From: Paracoccaceae bacterium
GTDB taxonomy: Bacteria > Pseudomonadota > Alphaproteobacteria > Rhodobacterales > Rhodobacteraceae
Direction of reading: 5' to 3'
NCBI GenBank assembly: GCA_902554885.1
Contig: CACDPV010000002.1
Location: 1-64,000, forward strand
Length of the DNA: 64,000 nt
The first letter of the stretch is position 1; every line of letters begins with the position of its first letter. Below the pieces are notes generated by a model. That model ran no database searches. It was given only the letters and a program-made list of their open reading frames with translations, and had not been told where the DNA came from. Of the stretch, positions 53,519 to 62,441 are shown piece by piece. A program made the translations under genes and the position numbers.

Positions 53519-54182
53519 AAAACCATTCTATTCCTTTTTCGTGAATATCTTTAGCAAGATAAATCTGAGCTCCCCAATTTTTTGCATCTTTTAAATCTTG
53601 CTCAGTCGCACTCCCATAAGAACGTATGCCAACTTGATGTATTCCAGAAATATGCGCCATTTCAGACGCTCTTCGCATAGGGCTTGAGTATCCATGCCTT
53701 TCGCCAAAGCGCTCATTCTTCCAATCCATATGTGCGTCAATTTGAATGATCGTAACATCATTCAATACGTCCAAACCACGCAAGACTGGATTGGTTATTC
53801 CATCATCACCTCCTACCGAAACCGGAAAAATACTTCTTTCAACTAGGTATCGCACAGCACTTTCTATGTCAGAGTAGTGCTGGTCAACTTTGTTCTCTTT
53901 AAGTGGAACATTTCCTCCATCAGCAACTGATATTGATGCAAGAGTACCGCCTGATAAGAGGTCAAGATCTACAGAATGTGGATCAACAAGAATTCTTGAT
54001 GATGCGTCACGAAGTTTATCTGGAGCAGTTGACTGATTATTTGGAAACTCCACAGTACTGTAAGGTTTACCGAAGGGTGCCCCAAAAACTACGGCTTGGT
54101 GCTTCAAATTTGACCAATCTAAAAGGATAGGTAAATTGAGGAAACTTTTTGACGTAGGAAGTTTTGTGATAGGTGGCTTCAA
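53502..54182 (-). CDS. Ureohydrolase family protein, N-terminal part (frameshifted gene)
   Basis: First two thirds of an agmatinase-family protein, 226 residues to a premature stop. It has the IDAHMDWKN metal motif, but the usual GGDH is GGDD (SVGGDDGITN), so a histidine metal ligand is replaced by aspartate. The frame leaves homology at GIEWFF and ends nearly at once. It lies eight bases after BKACE and is followed by GT2, so the break sits inside an otherwise intact operon. TTG start. Either a true null mutation or an assembly indel. Confidence 0.82.
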   Translation of the reverse strand: MKPPITKLPTSKSFLNLPILLDWSNLKHQAVVFGAPFGKPYSTVEFPNNQSTAPDKLRDASSRILVDPHSVDLDLLSGGTLASISVADGGNVPLKENKVDQHYSDIESAVRYLVERSIFPVSVGGDDGITNPVLRGLDVLNDVTIIQIDAHMDWKNERFGERHGYSSPMRRASEMAHISGIHQVGIRSYGSATEQDLKDAKNWGAQIYLAKDIHEKGIEWFFGQFT

Positions 54183-54190
54183 CTGAAAAC

Positions 54191-55024
54191 CTAAATTTCT
54201 ATTTGAAGATTTAGCATTTCGCGCGTCTGACGCCAGGTAGCAACAGGGCGCTCATATTTTTCACATATTTCGGCTGCTCTTTGAATTAAGGCCGCATTTG
54301 AAGGGGCTAGAGTATGTTTATTAAGCCTAACGTTATCCTCAAGTCCTGCTCTCGTATGACCCCCAGCAGCAATTGCCCACTCATTTACTATAAGTTGGTT
54401 GGCTCCAATTCCTGCTGCACACCACTCAGCTTTTGGGGCCCTTTTTGCCATTAGCTTAACGTACACATCAAAAACTTCCTTATCCGCTGGCATGGCATTT
54501 TTAACTCCCAGAACAAACTGAACATATAACTTTCCGTATAATTCATTTTGATTATGCATTCTAATAGCGGTCAGAATATGGCTTAAATCAAACGCTTCTA
54601 CCTCAGGGGTAACCCTATATCTTTTCATTTCTGATGCTAACCAGTTTACCAAGTCAGGTGGATTTTCATAAACACGGGTAGGAAAATTGTTTGAACCAAC
54701 CGATAGCGACGCCATGTCAGGGGCTAAAGAAAGCATGCGTCCTCTATCCGTTCCTGCACCTGAGCGACCCCCAGTAGAAAACTGGATTACCATCCCAGGA
54801 CAATGATTTTTTAAGCCCTCTAGCAGTGCAGCAAATTTTTCAGGGTCGGAAGATGGTGTCTGATCTGTATTGCGAACATGACAATGAGCAATTGTTGCCC
54901 CCGCTTCAAAAGCACTTTGCGTACTTTCTATTTGCTCTTGCAAACTAATTGGTACTGCAGGATTATCAGCCTTTGTTGGGAGTGACCCAGTGATTGCAAC
55001 ACATAAAATGCAGGGTTTTTTCAT
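54191..55024 (-). CDS. BKACE family beta-keto acid cleavage enzyme (DUF849)
   Basis: Zinc-dependent enzyme that condenses a beta-keto acid with acetyl-CoA to give acetoacetate and a new CoA ester; the known prototype is 3-keto-5-aminohexanoate cleavage enzyme (Kce). The 277-residue protein has the metal motif AHCHVRN near residue 43, QFSTGGRSGAGTDRG, and the late GANQLIVNEWAIAAGGHTRAGLEDN. Length and motif order are normal. It is first in a coupled operon with a ureohydrolase. Its keto-acid substrate is unknown; dehydrocarnitine and others are precedents. Confidence 0.92.
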   Translation of the reverse strand: MKKPCILCVAITGSLPTKADNPAVPISLQEQIESTQSAFEAGATIAHCHVRNTDQTPSSDPEKFAALLEGLKNHCPGMVIQFSTGGRSGAGTDRGRMLSLAPDMASLSVGSNNFPTRVYENPPDLVNWLASEMKRYRVTPEVEAFDLSHILTAIRMHNQNELYGKLYVQFVLGVKNAMPADKEVFDVYVKLMAKRAPKAEWCAAGIGANQLIVNEWAIAAGGHTRAGLEDNVRLNKHTLAPSNAALIQRAAEICEKYERPVATWRQTREMLNLQIEI

Positions 55025-55193
55025 AAAAATTTAACTTTCTAAATCAAGGGTCACTTGACGTCATAATGGGTTAACTTAGGCAAAACATCAAATTCATTTC
55101 TCCAAATACATACGCCAGTAAGGATTATCCATTCGTTTGCATGGCATGGGACTGATTTGAGCTATGCAGCGACATGCCGCCCTCACTATACTC

Positions 55194-56435
55194 CTATAAA
55201 TTATATCGATTTGGATCATAATCCGAGATGTCAATATTTGGAGATCTTTTGTTAATTATATCTGCTATTAACCTTCCAGTTTTTGGTCCAGATGTCATTC
55301 CAATGTGTTGGTGTCCAAATGCTGTATAAACACCACTTTCCTTGAGCTGTCCAATTAGTGGGAGGCTATCCGGGACAGTTGGTCTAAATCCAAACCATTC
55401 CTCAGTCTTATCATAAGACATTTTTGGAAAAGCCTCAGCCACTCTTCGCCTAAGTAACTTAATTGGAGCCTTACTTGGACCAAGTTTTATGCCACCTAGT
55501 TCAACTGTACCGGCACATCTAAGATCGCTTCCCATAGGCGTCACTCCAAATTTACCTATTGTCATCATCATCGGATTTCGAGGCAATATCGACGCATTTT
55601 TGTATACTACGTGATATCCTCTTTCTGCCTCTAGCGGAATATTAAGGCCTAGCTTTAGCATTAGCTCTTTTGACCAAATACCAGCTGTTATGATGGCTCT
55701 ATCACATTCAAATTGACCATTGTCAGTGTGCACAGTAGAAATTTTTTCATTTTGAAATCCAAAATCTTCTACCTTCGCATTAATAAATTTTCCTCCATTT
55801 TGAGAAAATACTTTCATGAGTTCGCGGATATAACCCTGCGGGTTAACAATGTGCCCCTGCCCACTAATTACTGCTAAGCAACCAATAAATGAACCACATA
55901 TTGGCTCAACATCTTGGACCAAATTTCCTGTAAATATCTCAGGAACCATTCCAACTTTTTTCTTACATTCCCAACCAAAAGAGTCTTTGTGAAAGTCTTC
56001 TAAAGATCTATAAGCATAGCTAAACTTACTGTCCGCTATCCAATTAGCTGCAGCCGTGCCTTCAGTAAGACTTTTATGCTGTTCAACGGAGTCCGTCAGA
56101 AGTGGAATTAAAGCTTCAATGGTTCTGTTTGAACCTGAACGGTTTGCGTTCTGTAAAAACTTTATCAACCATGGAGTTAGCTTAGGTAAGTAACTCCACT
56201 TTAAAAATAGTGGGCTCATTGGATCAATTAGATAACGTGGTATTTGTTTCCAAAGCGATGGTTCATTGACCGGAACAATTGCCCATTGGGCTAGGAGCCC
56301 AGCATTACCGTATGATGCCCCCATTCCAGGCTCGGCTTTATCCAATAACACAACTTCAAAATTTGAGCGTTGCAACCAAATCGCCGTTGAAATACCGCAG
56401 ATACCAGCTCCGATAACAATAACTGGCTTTACCAT
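55194..56435 (-). CDS. D-amino acid dehydrogenase family FAD protein (DadA-like), second copy
   Basis: Flavoprotein of 413 residues with VIVIGAGICGISTAIWLQR, GASYGNAGLLAQWAIVP and FGHQHIGMTSGPKTGR. It is a clear paralogue of the gene at 40608, similar from end to end including the C-terminal PNIDISDYDPN-type tail. AGAGGA precedes the ATG. It follows the amidohydrolase gene in the BMP-type transporter operon, so it may oxidise an amino acid released by that hydrolase. The exact substrate is unknown. Confidence 0.88.
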   Translation of the reverse strand: MVKPVIVIGAGICGISTAIWLQRSNFEVVLLDKAEPGMGASYGNAGLLAQWAIVPVNEPSLWKQIPRYLIDPMSPLFLKWSYLPKLTPWLIKFLQNANRSGSNRTIEALIPLLTDSVEQHKSLTEGTAAANWIADSKFSYAYRSLEDFHKDSFGWECKKKVGMVPEIFTGNLVQDVEPICGSFIGCLAVISGQGHIVNPQGYIRELMKVFSQNGGKFINAKVEDFGFQNEKISTVHTDNGQFECDRAIITAGIWSKELMLKLGLNIPLEAERGYHVVYKNASILPRNPMMMTIGKFGVTPMGSDLRCAGTVELGGIKLGPSKAPIKLLRRRVAEAFPKMSYDKTEEWFGFRPTVPDSLPLIGQLKESGVYTAFGHQHIGMTSGPKTGRLIADIINKRSPNIDISDYDPNRYNL

Positions 56436-56471
56436 TAAATCCTCTTCATTCGTTTAATGCCTGAAGATCTA

Positions 56472-57746
56472 CTAATTTATCTCATTAAAATCTATATCGC
56501 CTTCTGGCTTATGTAATGTATATTTAACTGGGTCAGACCTTGAAATTATAAGGCCACCTCTGACAACCAACAATCGGTGAGCACGCAATCTAATAGCCTC
56601 AATCTTGTCTTTTGCCTGTAATAAAACAAAGTTTGCCGGCTTTCCTTTTTCAATTCCGTATTCTTCTAAACCAATTATTTTGGCAGAATTTTTAGTTACG
56701 GCATCAAAACACCACCCCATATCCTCGCGACTGGAGAGTTGACCTACATGCAATGCCATGAAAGCAACATCTAGCATGTCTGCTTTTCCAAGAGAGTACC
56801 AAGGATCCATAACACAATCCGATCCGAAACCAACTGTAAGGCCTGCGTCGCGTAGCTCCCTAACTCTAGTTTGACCGCGTCTTTTTGGGTAAGTATCATG
56901 CCGACCCTGAAGCATTATATTAATCAGGGGGTTAGGTATTACGTTTATTTGTGACTCAGCCATCAGGGGTATCAACTTAGAAACATAATAATTATCCATC
57001 GAATGCATTGAAGTTAAATGTGACCCTGAAACACGGCCCTCTAGACCTAACCTTTTCGTTTCAAAAGCCAATGTCTCCACATGTCGGCTCATTGGATCGT
57101 CGCTTTCATCACAATGCATATCAACCATTAGCCCACGTTCTGCAGCAATTTCGCATAGCAATTTAACACTTCGGGCGCCCTCAGACATTGTCCTCTCAAA
57201 ATGGGGAATGCCTCCAACCACATCTATACCCATATCCAAAGCCCGTTTGGTGTTTTCCAGTGCTGTTGGGTCCCGAAAGACACCGTCTTGAGGAAACGCT
57301 ACCAACTGCAGATCTAAATACCCTTTAACTTTTTCCCTAACTTCTAAGAGAGCCTGAACACCTTTCAATTCGTCATCACAAGTATCTACGTGACTACGTA
57401 TAGCTCCTATACCCTTGGCAACTGCAAGATCACAGTATTTCATAGCCCGAGAGATAATGTCGTCAATCGATTGCAACGGCTTGAGTTCACCCCATAAACT
57501 TATACCTTCCAACAAAGTACCTGAGACATTGAGCCTTGGAGTACCTAATGACAAAGTTGCATCCATATGGAAGTGTGGATCAATAAATGGTGGTGACAAA
57601 AGACACCCTTCGGCATCAATAGTTTCCTTTGAGTCCCCTGAAATAGATTTAGCAATTTCAACTATTTTCCCATCCTTACAGGCAACATCAAACTCCCCTA
57701 TGTCATCTGTCAGGCTGACGCCCTTTATCATTAAATCAAACATCAT
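56472..57746 (-). CDS. Amidohydrolase, cytosine deaminase-like
   Basis: TIM-barrel metal-dependent hydrolase of 424 residues. Metal-ligand motifs are PPFIDPHFHMDATL, IRSHVDTCD, VDMHCDESDDP, SGSHLTSMH and FGSDCVMDPW. This pattern is that of cytosine deaminase (CodA) and related deaminases of isocytosine or other N-heterocycles. It is immediately downstream of BMP-type permeases, which import nucleosides or bases, so deamination or ring opening of an imported base is likely. Cytosine itself is not certain. Confidence 0.88.
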   Translation of the reverse strand: MMFDLMIKGVSLTDDIGEFDVACKDGKIVEIAKSISGDSKETIDAEGCLLSPPFIDPHFHMDATLSLGTPRLNVSGTLLEGISLWGELKPLQSIDDIISRAMKYCDLAVAKGIGAIRSHVDTCDDELKGVQALLEVREKVKGYLDLQLVAFPQDGVFRDPTALENTKRALDMGIDVVGGIPHFERTMSEGARSVKLLCEIAAERGLMVDMHCDESDDPMSRHVETLAFETKRLGLEGRVSGSHLTSMHSMDNYYVSKLIPLMAESQINVIPNPLINIMLQGRHDTYPKRRGQTRVRELRDAGLTVGFGSDCVMDPWYSLGKADMLDVAFMALHVGQLSSREDMGWCFDAVTKNSAKIIGLEEYGIEKGKPANFVLLQAKDKIEAIRLRAHRLLVVRGGLIISRSDPVKYTLHKPEGDIDFNEIN

Positions 57747-57752
57747 CTAACC

Positions 57753-58697
57753 TTACCTTTGCCCTTTGTACCAAGGTGTCAATAAAGCTCTAGGATAGTC
57801 CGCCGATCTCGCTGCTATGACCAACGCTGCAATTGACAAAACATATGGGGCCATCAAAAAAACTTGCCCAGGAACAAGGGCTCCCATCTCGGTTTGCAAT
57901 CTTACTTGCAAAGCATCAAAAGCGCCAAATAAAAGCGCACCTATTAAAGCTTTTCCCGGTCTCCAACTTGCAAAGATTACGAGCGCAATACAGACCCATC
58001 CACGACCATTAACCATCCCAAAGAAAAATGCATCAAATGCGCTCATTGTTAAAAAAGCACCGCCAAGAGCCATCAGAGCTGAGCCAATAACGATTGCCCA
58101 CATTCGAATTGCATAAACTGATAAACCCTGAGCATCCACACTATTCGGGTTATCCCCAACTGCTTTTATTGCCAATCCAAGGTTTGTGCGATTCAGCACA
58201 TACCAAACTAATAATACCATGATTAAAGCAAGCCAAGTTAAAGCGGTTTGCTGGAACAAAACTAATCCAATAAATGGTAAATCAGAAAGTATAGGAATAT
58301 CCAGAGGTTGAAACGGCTCAATTCTTGGGGGTGATGAAACATCCGGCAACGCTGTTCGATAAGTGAAGTAACTTACAGAAGTAGCAAACAAAGTTATTCC
58401 AAGCCCACTAACGTGCTGCGAAAGCCCAAGTGGCACAGTAAGTAGCGCGTGTATTAATCCAAAGAATGCGCCACATAAAAATGCGACTAAAATTCCACCC
58501 CATAGTCCAGCACCTAACCATGTGGCCATCCAACCACACATCGCACCTACAACAAATATACCTTCAATTCCTAGATTTAAGGTGCCAGATCTTTCACAAA
58601 TTAAAGCTCCTAACACACCAAAAATTAAGGGTGTTGCTATCCTTAGAGATGCTGCCCAAAAACTATCCGTAAGCAAAATATTGAGGATATCAATCAT
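57753..58697 (-). CDS. ABC transporter permease (BMP/nucleoside type)
   Basis: Inner-membrane permease of 314 residues with about nine hydrophobic helices. It has the family loop ICERSGTLNLGIEGIFVVGAM near residue 34 and GLAIKAVGDNPNSVDAQGLS later. It belongs with the permease at 58694 and the double ATPase at 59764. The four-base overlap with the upstream permease shows coupling. Confidence 0.92.
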   Translation of the reverse strand: MIDILNILLTDSFWAASLRIATPLIFGVLGALICERSGTLNLGIEGIFVVGAMCGWMATWLGAGLWGGILVAFLCGAFFGLIHALLTVPLGLSQHVSGLGITLFATSVSYFTYRTALPDVSSPPRIEPFQPLDIPILSDLPFIGLVLFQQTALTWLALIMVLLVWYVLNRTNLGLAIKAVGDNPNSVDAQGLSVYAIRMWAIVIGSALMALGGAFLTMSAFDAFFFGMVNGRGWVCIALVIFASWRPGKALIGALLFGAFDALQVRLQTEMGALVPGQVFLMAPYVLSIAALVIAARSADYPRALLTPWYKGQR

Positions 58698-59767
58698 AAA
58701 ATCTTTTTCCCAGTACCAGCACGCACAATTTTAAATTTTGCGATAAACCCTCCAACTAACACACATAAAAGAGATACTGATACCACTAAATCTGCTAGGA
58801 AAGATGATATCCCCATTGCCCTACTCATGCTGTCAGCCCCAACAAACACAGAAGCAATAAAAACTGATGCAATTAAAACACCGATTGGAGATAATCCTGC
58901 CAACATGGCAACCACTATTCCCGCATATCCAAATCCCGGCGAGAGGTCTGCTGTGAGATAACCTTTTAGTCCGGCAACTTCACTCACGCCGGCAAGCCCT
59001 GCAAGACCCCCCGAAAGAAGGGCTACTCCAAAGAGTGAACGATTTATGTTTATCCCTGCATGCTTTGCAGCAGATGAGTTTTCCCCAACAGCTCTTAATT
59101 TAAATCCCCAAACTGAGTGCTTTATCATGAAATGGGCTATTACAGCTAAAATAACAGCTAAAATCAGACCAGAATGAACGCGCATTCGATCAATTAGTGG
59201 TGGAAACATACCCTGATCCAAAATTGGAGCTGACTGCGGCCACCCCAAACCCATTGGATCCTGCAAAGGCCCTTCTAACAACATTTGAAGAAAGATGATT
59301 ATAATGAAGTTGAGCAAAAGTGTTGTTACCACCTCATCAGCGCCAAAACGTACTTTCAGATATGTTGGAGCAACCATTCCTACCGCGCCAGCACATGCTC
59401 CCAAGACTATAATTAGAGGTAATAAAAAAATAGCAGGTAGATCAAAAAAACCTGACCCTACACTCACAGCAGCTATTGCGCCAAGGTAAAGTTGACCTTC
59501 AGCACCTATATTCCAAAGTTTTGCCCGAAAAGCGATTGCCGCAGCAAGACCAGTAAAGATAAGAGGTGTAGCCCGGGTCAACATCTCTGAAACAGCAAAA
59601 ACAGAGCCAAAAACACCCTTTGCCATTTCAACATAAGCAATTAGGGGATTAGCGCCGGCTGAAATTATAGGTATCGCCGCAAATAATAAAGAAACTATAG
59701 CCGCGATTATCGGTATGAATATCGTGCTACTGTTTGATACTTTTGCCCGTGGTTCGATGCGGATCAT
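58694..59767 (-). CDS. ABC transporter permease (BMP/nucleoside type)
   Basis: Second permease of the importer, 357 residues. It has the matching loop FRAKLWNIGAEGQLYLGAIAA near residue 80 and KLRAVGENSSAAKHAGINI near 225. The start overlaps the ATPase stop by four bases, the usual layout in this transporter family. Confidence 0.92.
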   Translation of the reverse strand: MIRIEPRAKVSNSSTIFIPIIAAIVSLLFAAIPIISAGANPLIAYVEMAKGVFGSVFAVSEMLTRATPLIFTGLAAAIAFRAKLWNIGAEGQLYLGAIAAVSVGSGFFDLPAIFLLPLIIVLGACAGAVGMVAPTYLKVRFGADEVVTTLLLNFIIIIFLQMLLEGPLQDPMGLGWPQSAPILDQGMFPPLIDRMRVHSGLILAVILAVIAHFMIKHSVWGFKLRAVGENSSAAKHAGININRSLFGVALLSGGLAGLAGVSEVAGLKGYLTADLSPGFGYAGIVVAMLAGLSPIGVLIASVFIASVFVGADSMSRAMGISSFLADLVVSVSLLCVLVGGFIAKFKIVRAGTGKKIL

Positions 59768-61281
59768 ACAGACTCTCCCGCCATCATTAAGCCTATAGCC
59801 TCTCGGCTACTTGAATTGACATCATGTAAGTTAGCATCTCTCATAACCACTATTCGATCGGCTAACCCTAAGATCTCATCTAAATCTTCAGAAATTAGAA
59901 TAACTCCACCACCCCTATCTCTGGCTTCAATTAGATGCCTCTGAACATCGGACGCCGCACCCATATCAAGTCCCCGAGTTGGTTGATTAGCCAGAATAAT
60001 CTTTGGTTGTTGTTCAAAAACTCTAGCCAAAATGAGCTTCTGAATGTTCCCTCCAGATAATAAACGAGACGCTTGATCTATACCTGGCCCCCGCACATCA
60101 TATTTTTCTGATAATGTTTGTGCATTATCATTAATTACGGAGGAACGCAGAAAACCAAAGTTTTGAATTAGAGGATCATCCAAGCGCTCAATAACCATAT
60201 TTTCAGAAACACTTAAGCCACCGACTATTCCCTGCCGATGCCTATCCTCTGGGATCCTTCCAAACCCCAATTTTATCATATTCAAAGGGTTTATATTTTG
60301 AATGGCCACGCCTTTTAAAAGTATTGAGCCTTTATCAGGCAGTACCAAACCAGAGATAAGATCAGCGAGTACATTTTGACCATTTCCTGAAATCCCAGCA
60401 ATTCCTAAGATTTCATGCGATTTCAATGTTAAACTTATATTTTGAAGAGAGTCTCTTTTTGACCGCCCGGCTACAGAAATGTCATTTAACGATAAAATTG
60501 GTCCACCAGGAGTTATTCTTTTTGGAAATACTTTTTGGGTTTCACTTCCAACCATTAAGCGTGCAATTTTCTTTTCGCTTGCATTTGAAGTCTCCATACT
60601 TCCAACATTTTTACCGTGGCGCAACACAACAAGCCTATCTGAAAAAGATAAAACTTCACGCATTTTATGAGTTATGAAAATGACCGACAAACCCTGTTTA
60701 GTCATTCGTCTTAAATTGGAAAATAGAGCATCTGCCTCTTGTGGAGTGAGAACTGCTGTTGGTTCATCAAGTACCAGGATATGAGCGTCACGGTATAATG
60801 CTTTGAGGATTTCAACTCGCTGTCTTTCTCCAACAGAAAGCCTACCCACAGGAATATCAAGCGGTGCCTCTAAACCACTGTTAGACATTATATTGTTAAT
60901 TTTTTTTTCTGCTTTTCTCTGATTGCGCCTCAATGAAAACAGCGGCTCAGCGCCCAAAGTAATATTTTCAAAAGCTGTAATATTTTCAGCAAGAGTAAAA
61001 TGCTGATGAACCATTCCAATTCCTGCAGTCAAAGCAGCACTAGGGTTACCCAGCTCTAATGGGACGAAATCATCATTAACGCTCTTAATCTCAATATTTC
61101 CAGAATCAGGTAAATAATGACCAAACAACATGTTCATAAGCGTTGTTTTGCCCGCACCATTTTCGCCAAGAAGCGCCAGAACTTCTCCTTTTTGAAGGTG
61201 AATCGTTACATCATCATTCGCTAGAATTGAGCCAAAGCGTTTTGCAAGCCCGTTGAGCTTTAATACTGTTGATGCTTCCAT
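59764..61281 (-). CDS. ABC transporter ATP-binding protein, two-domain (BMP/nucleoside type)
   Basis: Tandem ATPase of 505 residues. Domain 1 has Walker A GENGAGKTT near 39, signature SVGERQR, and Walker B ILVLDEPTAVLTP. Domain 2 has a degenerate Walker A (GISGNGQNVL), signature LSGGNIQK, and IILANQPTRGLDM in place of a canonical Walker B. Such asymmetry is normal for the family (NupA/BmpB). It serves the two permeases that follow. Confidence 0.93.
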   Translation of the reverse strand: MEASTVLKLNGLAKRFGSILANDDVTIHLQKGEVLALLGENGAGKTTLMNMLFGHYLPDSGNIEIKSVNDDFVPLELGNPSAALTAGIGMVHQHFTLAENITAFENITLGAEPLFSLRRNQRKAEKKINNIMSNSGLEAPLDIPVGRLSVGERQRVEILKALYRDAHILVLDEPTAVLTPQEADALFSNLRRMTKQGLSVIFITHKMREVLSFSDRLVVLRHGKNVGSMETSNASEKKIARLMVGSETQKVFPKRITPGGPILSLNDISVAGRSKRDSLQNISLTLKSHEILGIAGISGNGQNVLADLISGLVLPDKGSILLKGVAIQNINPLNMIKLGFGRIPEDRHRQGIVGGLSVSENMVIERLDDPLIQNFGFLRSSVINDNAQTLSEKYDVRGPGIDQASRLLSGGNIQKLILARVFEQQPKIILANQPTRGLDMGAASDVQRHLIEARDRGGGVILISEDLDEILGLADRIVVMRDANLHDVNSSSREAIGLMMAGESV

Positions 61282-61290
61282 TTTTAAAGT

Positions 61291-61316
61291 GCGCTGCCCA
61301 CTTTTGCAGCCAGCGC
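61291..61316 (-). terminator. Intercistronic hairpin after the BMP receptor gene
   Basis: GCGCTG pairs with CAGCGC, and an inner alternative GCTGC/GCAGC is also possible. It sits between the receptor gene and the ATPase gene without a U tract. Likely a stabilising or partial-stop element, as seen beside other receptor genes in this window. Confidence 0.45.
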
Positions 61317-61325
61317 TAGTATTTT

Positions 61326-62309
61326 CTAATTATCAGAAGTAGGACGGGCGTCGTTAACATTGACCCTGAACAGACCATCCAAAAGCTCTGCTTCTCTCGC
61401 CTTTACAGCGGTTGCCGTTTCCGCAGACATGAGACTTTCATCCATAACTAGCGATCCACCACCATAGGCCATGAAGCTATACTGACCATAGTCCGCAGCC
61501 TCGAATGATCCGTCCGCCACGCGAGACACGGCCTTATCTATTGTGGCTTCCATATGCCAAATAGCAGATGCCATTATTGTACCAGGATAATCACCTGAAG
61601 TATCGATAACATTTCCGATAGCTTTTACTCCACGCTCTACAGCTGCATCAGAAACGCCAAATCTCTCCGCATACATAACGTCTGCCCCAGCATCCATCAT
61701 AGCAAAAGCACTTTCCTTCGCTTTTGGTGGATCATACCAACTATCAATAAAGTTTACTAAGAATTTAACATCCGGATTTACTTCTCGGGCACCATCCATA
61801 AAAGCGTGCATCAGACGATTTACTTCTGGTATAGCGTACCCGCCAACCATACCAATTAAATTGGATTTTGTTGCAGCGCCTGCAACCATACCAGACAAAT
61901 ATGAGGGTTCATGAATCCAGTTGTCGAAGACAGAAAAGTTCGGGGCAACAGGTGTAAAAGATGAGCCCATCAAAAAAGCAGTGTCAGGATAATCTTTGGC
62001 AACTTTTCTCGCAGCACGCTCTAGACCAAAAACTTCTCCAACAATTAATTGCATACCTTGTTCTGCATATTCCCGCATTACTCTCTCATAGTCAGTATTT
62101 GCTATGTTCTCTGAATAAACATACTCGATGTCACCGCGCGAGGCAGCGGTATTTAGGGCTTTGTGTATTCTGCTTATCCATTGCTGCTCAACTGGAAGCG
62201 TATATATTGCGGCAACCTTGACCTTGTCAGCATATGAAGCACCAGCCATCAGTACACCTGAGCAAGCAAATGTGACAGCCAGTAAAAATCTACGTGTAAT
62301 TGAAATCAT
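61326..62309 (-). CDS. BMP-family ABC transporter receptor
   Basis: Periplasmic binding protein of 327 residues with a Sec leader (MISITRRFLLAVTFACSG, cleavage near AGASYA). BMP-family features are VAAIYTLPVEQQWISRIHKAL, MQLIVGEVFGLERAARKVAKDYP, and MDAGADVMYAERFGVSDAAVERGVK. Relatives bind purine or pyrimidine nucleosides or bases; some bind other ligands. GGAGAG precedes the ATG. It heads the operon reading left and is divergent from the Rieske oxygenase gene. Confidence 0.92.
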   Translation of the reverse strand: MISITRRFLLAVTFACSGVLMAGASYADKVKVAAIYTLPVEQQWISRIHKALNTAASRGDIEYVYSENIANTDYERVMREYAEQGMQLIVGEVFGLERAARKVAKDYPDTAFLMGSSFTPVAPNFSVFDNWIHEPSYLSGMVAGAATKSNLIGMVGGYAIPEVNRLMHAFMDGAREVNPDVKFLVNFIDSWYDPPKAKESAFAMMDAGADVMYAERFGVSDAAVERGVKAIGNVIDTSGDYPGTIMASAIWHMEATIDKAVSRVADGSFEAADYGQYSFMAYGGGSLVMDESLMSAETATAVKAREAELLDGLFRVNVNDARPTSDN

Positions 62310-62381
62310 TTTTTCTCTCCTTGATTAATATAGGTGAGCACTTTTTTATCAATCAGTCAATTTATTGTTGCTGCCCATCAA

Positions 62382-62397
62382 AAGTGCTTTAGCACTT
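62382..62397. promoter_or_regulatory. Palindromic operator candidate between BMP and Rieske genes
   Basis: AAGTGCT-TT-AGCACTT is a 7+7 inverted repeat in the 132-base divergent region. A further AGCACTT half-site lies at 62337-62343, beside the BMP receptor start. The set suggests a shared regulator for transporter and oxygenase; no regulator gene lies next to it. Confidence 0.45.
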
Positions 62398-62441
62398 GCA
62401 TATCTTCTGTGCAGTGTGCTTTCTATTTCTAATTGATAACA

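Noticed and set aside
53510-53525. Selenocysteine or programmed recoding in the ureohydrolase
   Set aside because: The downstream homology is in another frame, so reading through the TGA would not restore it; a single extra T explains the break.
55025-55193. Short minus-strand frames before BKACE that could be remnants of a decayed small gene
   Set aside because: They need a frameshift to join, match no known family, and fit in a normal-size promoter region.
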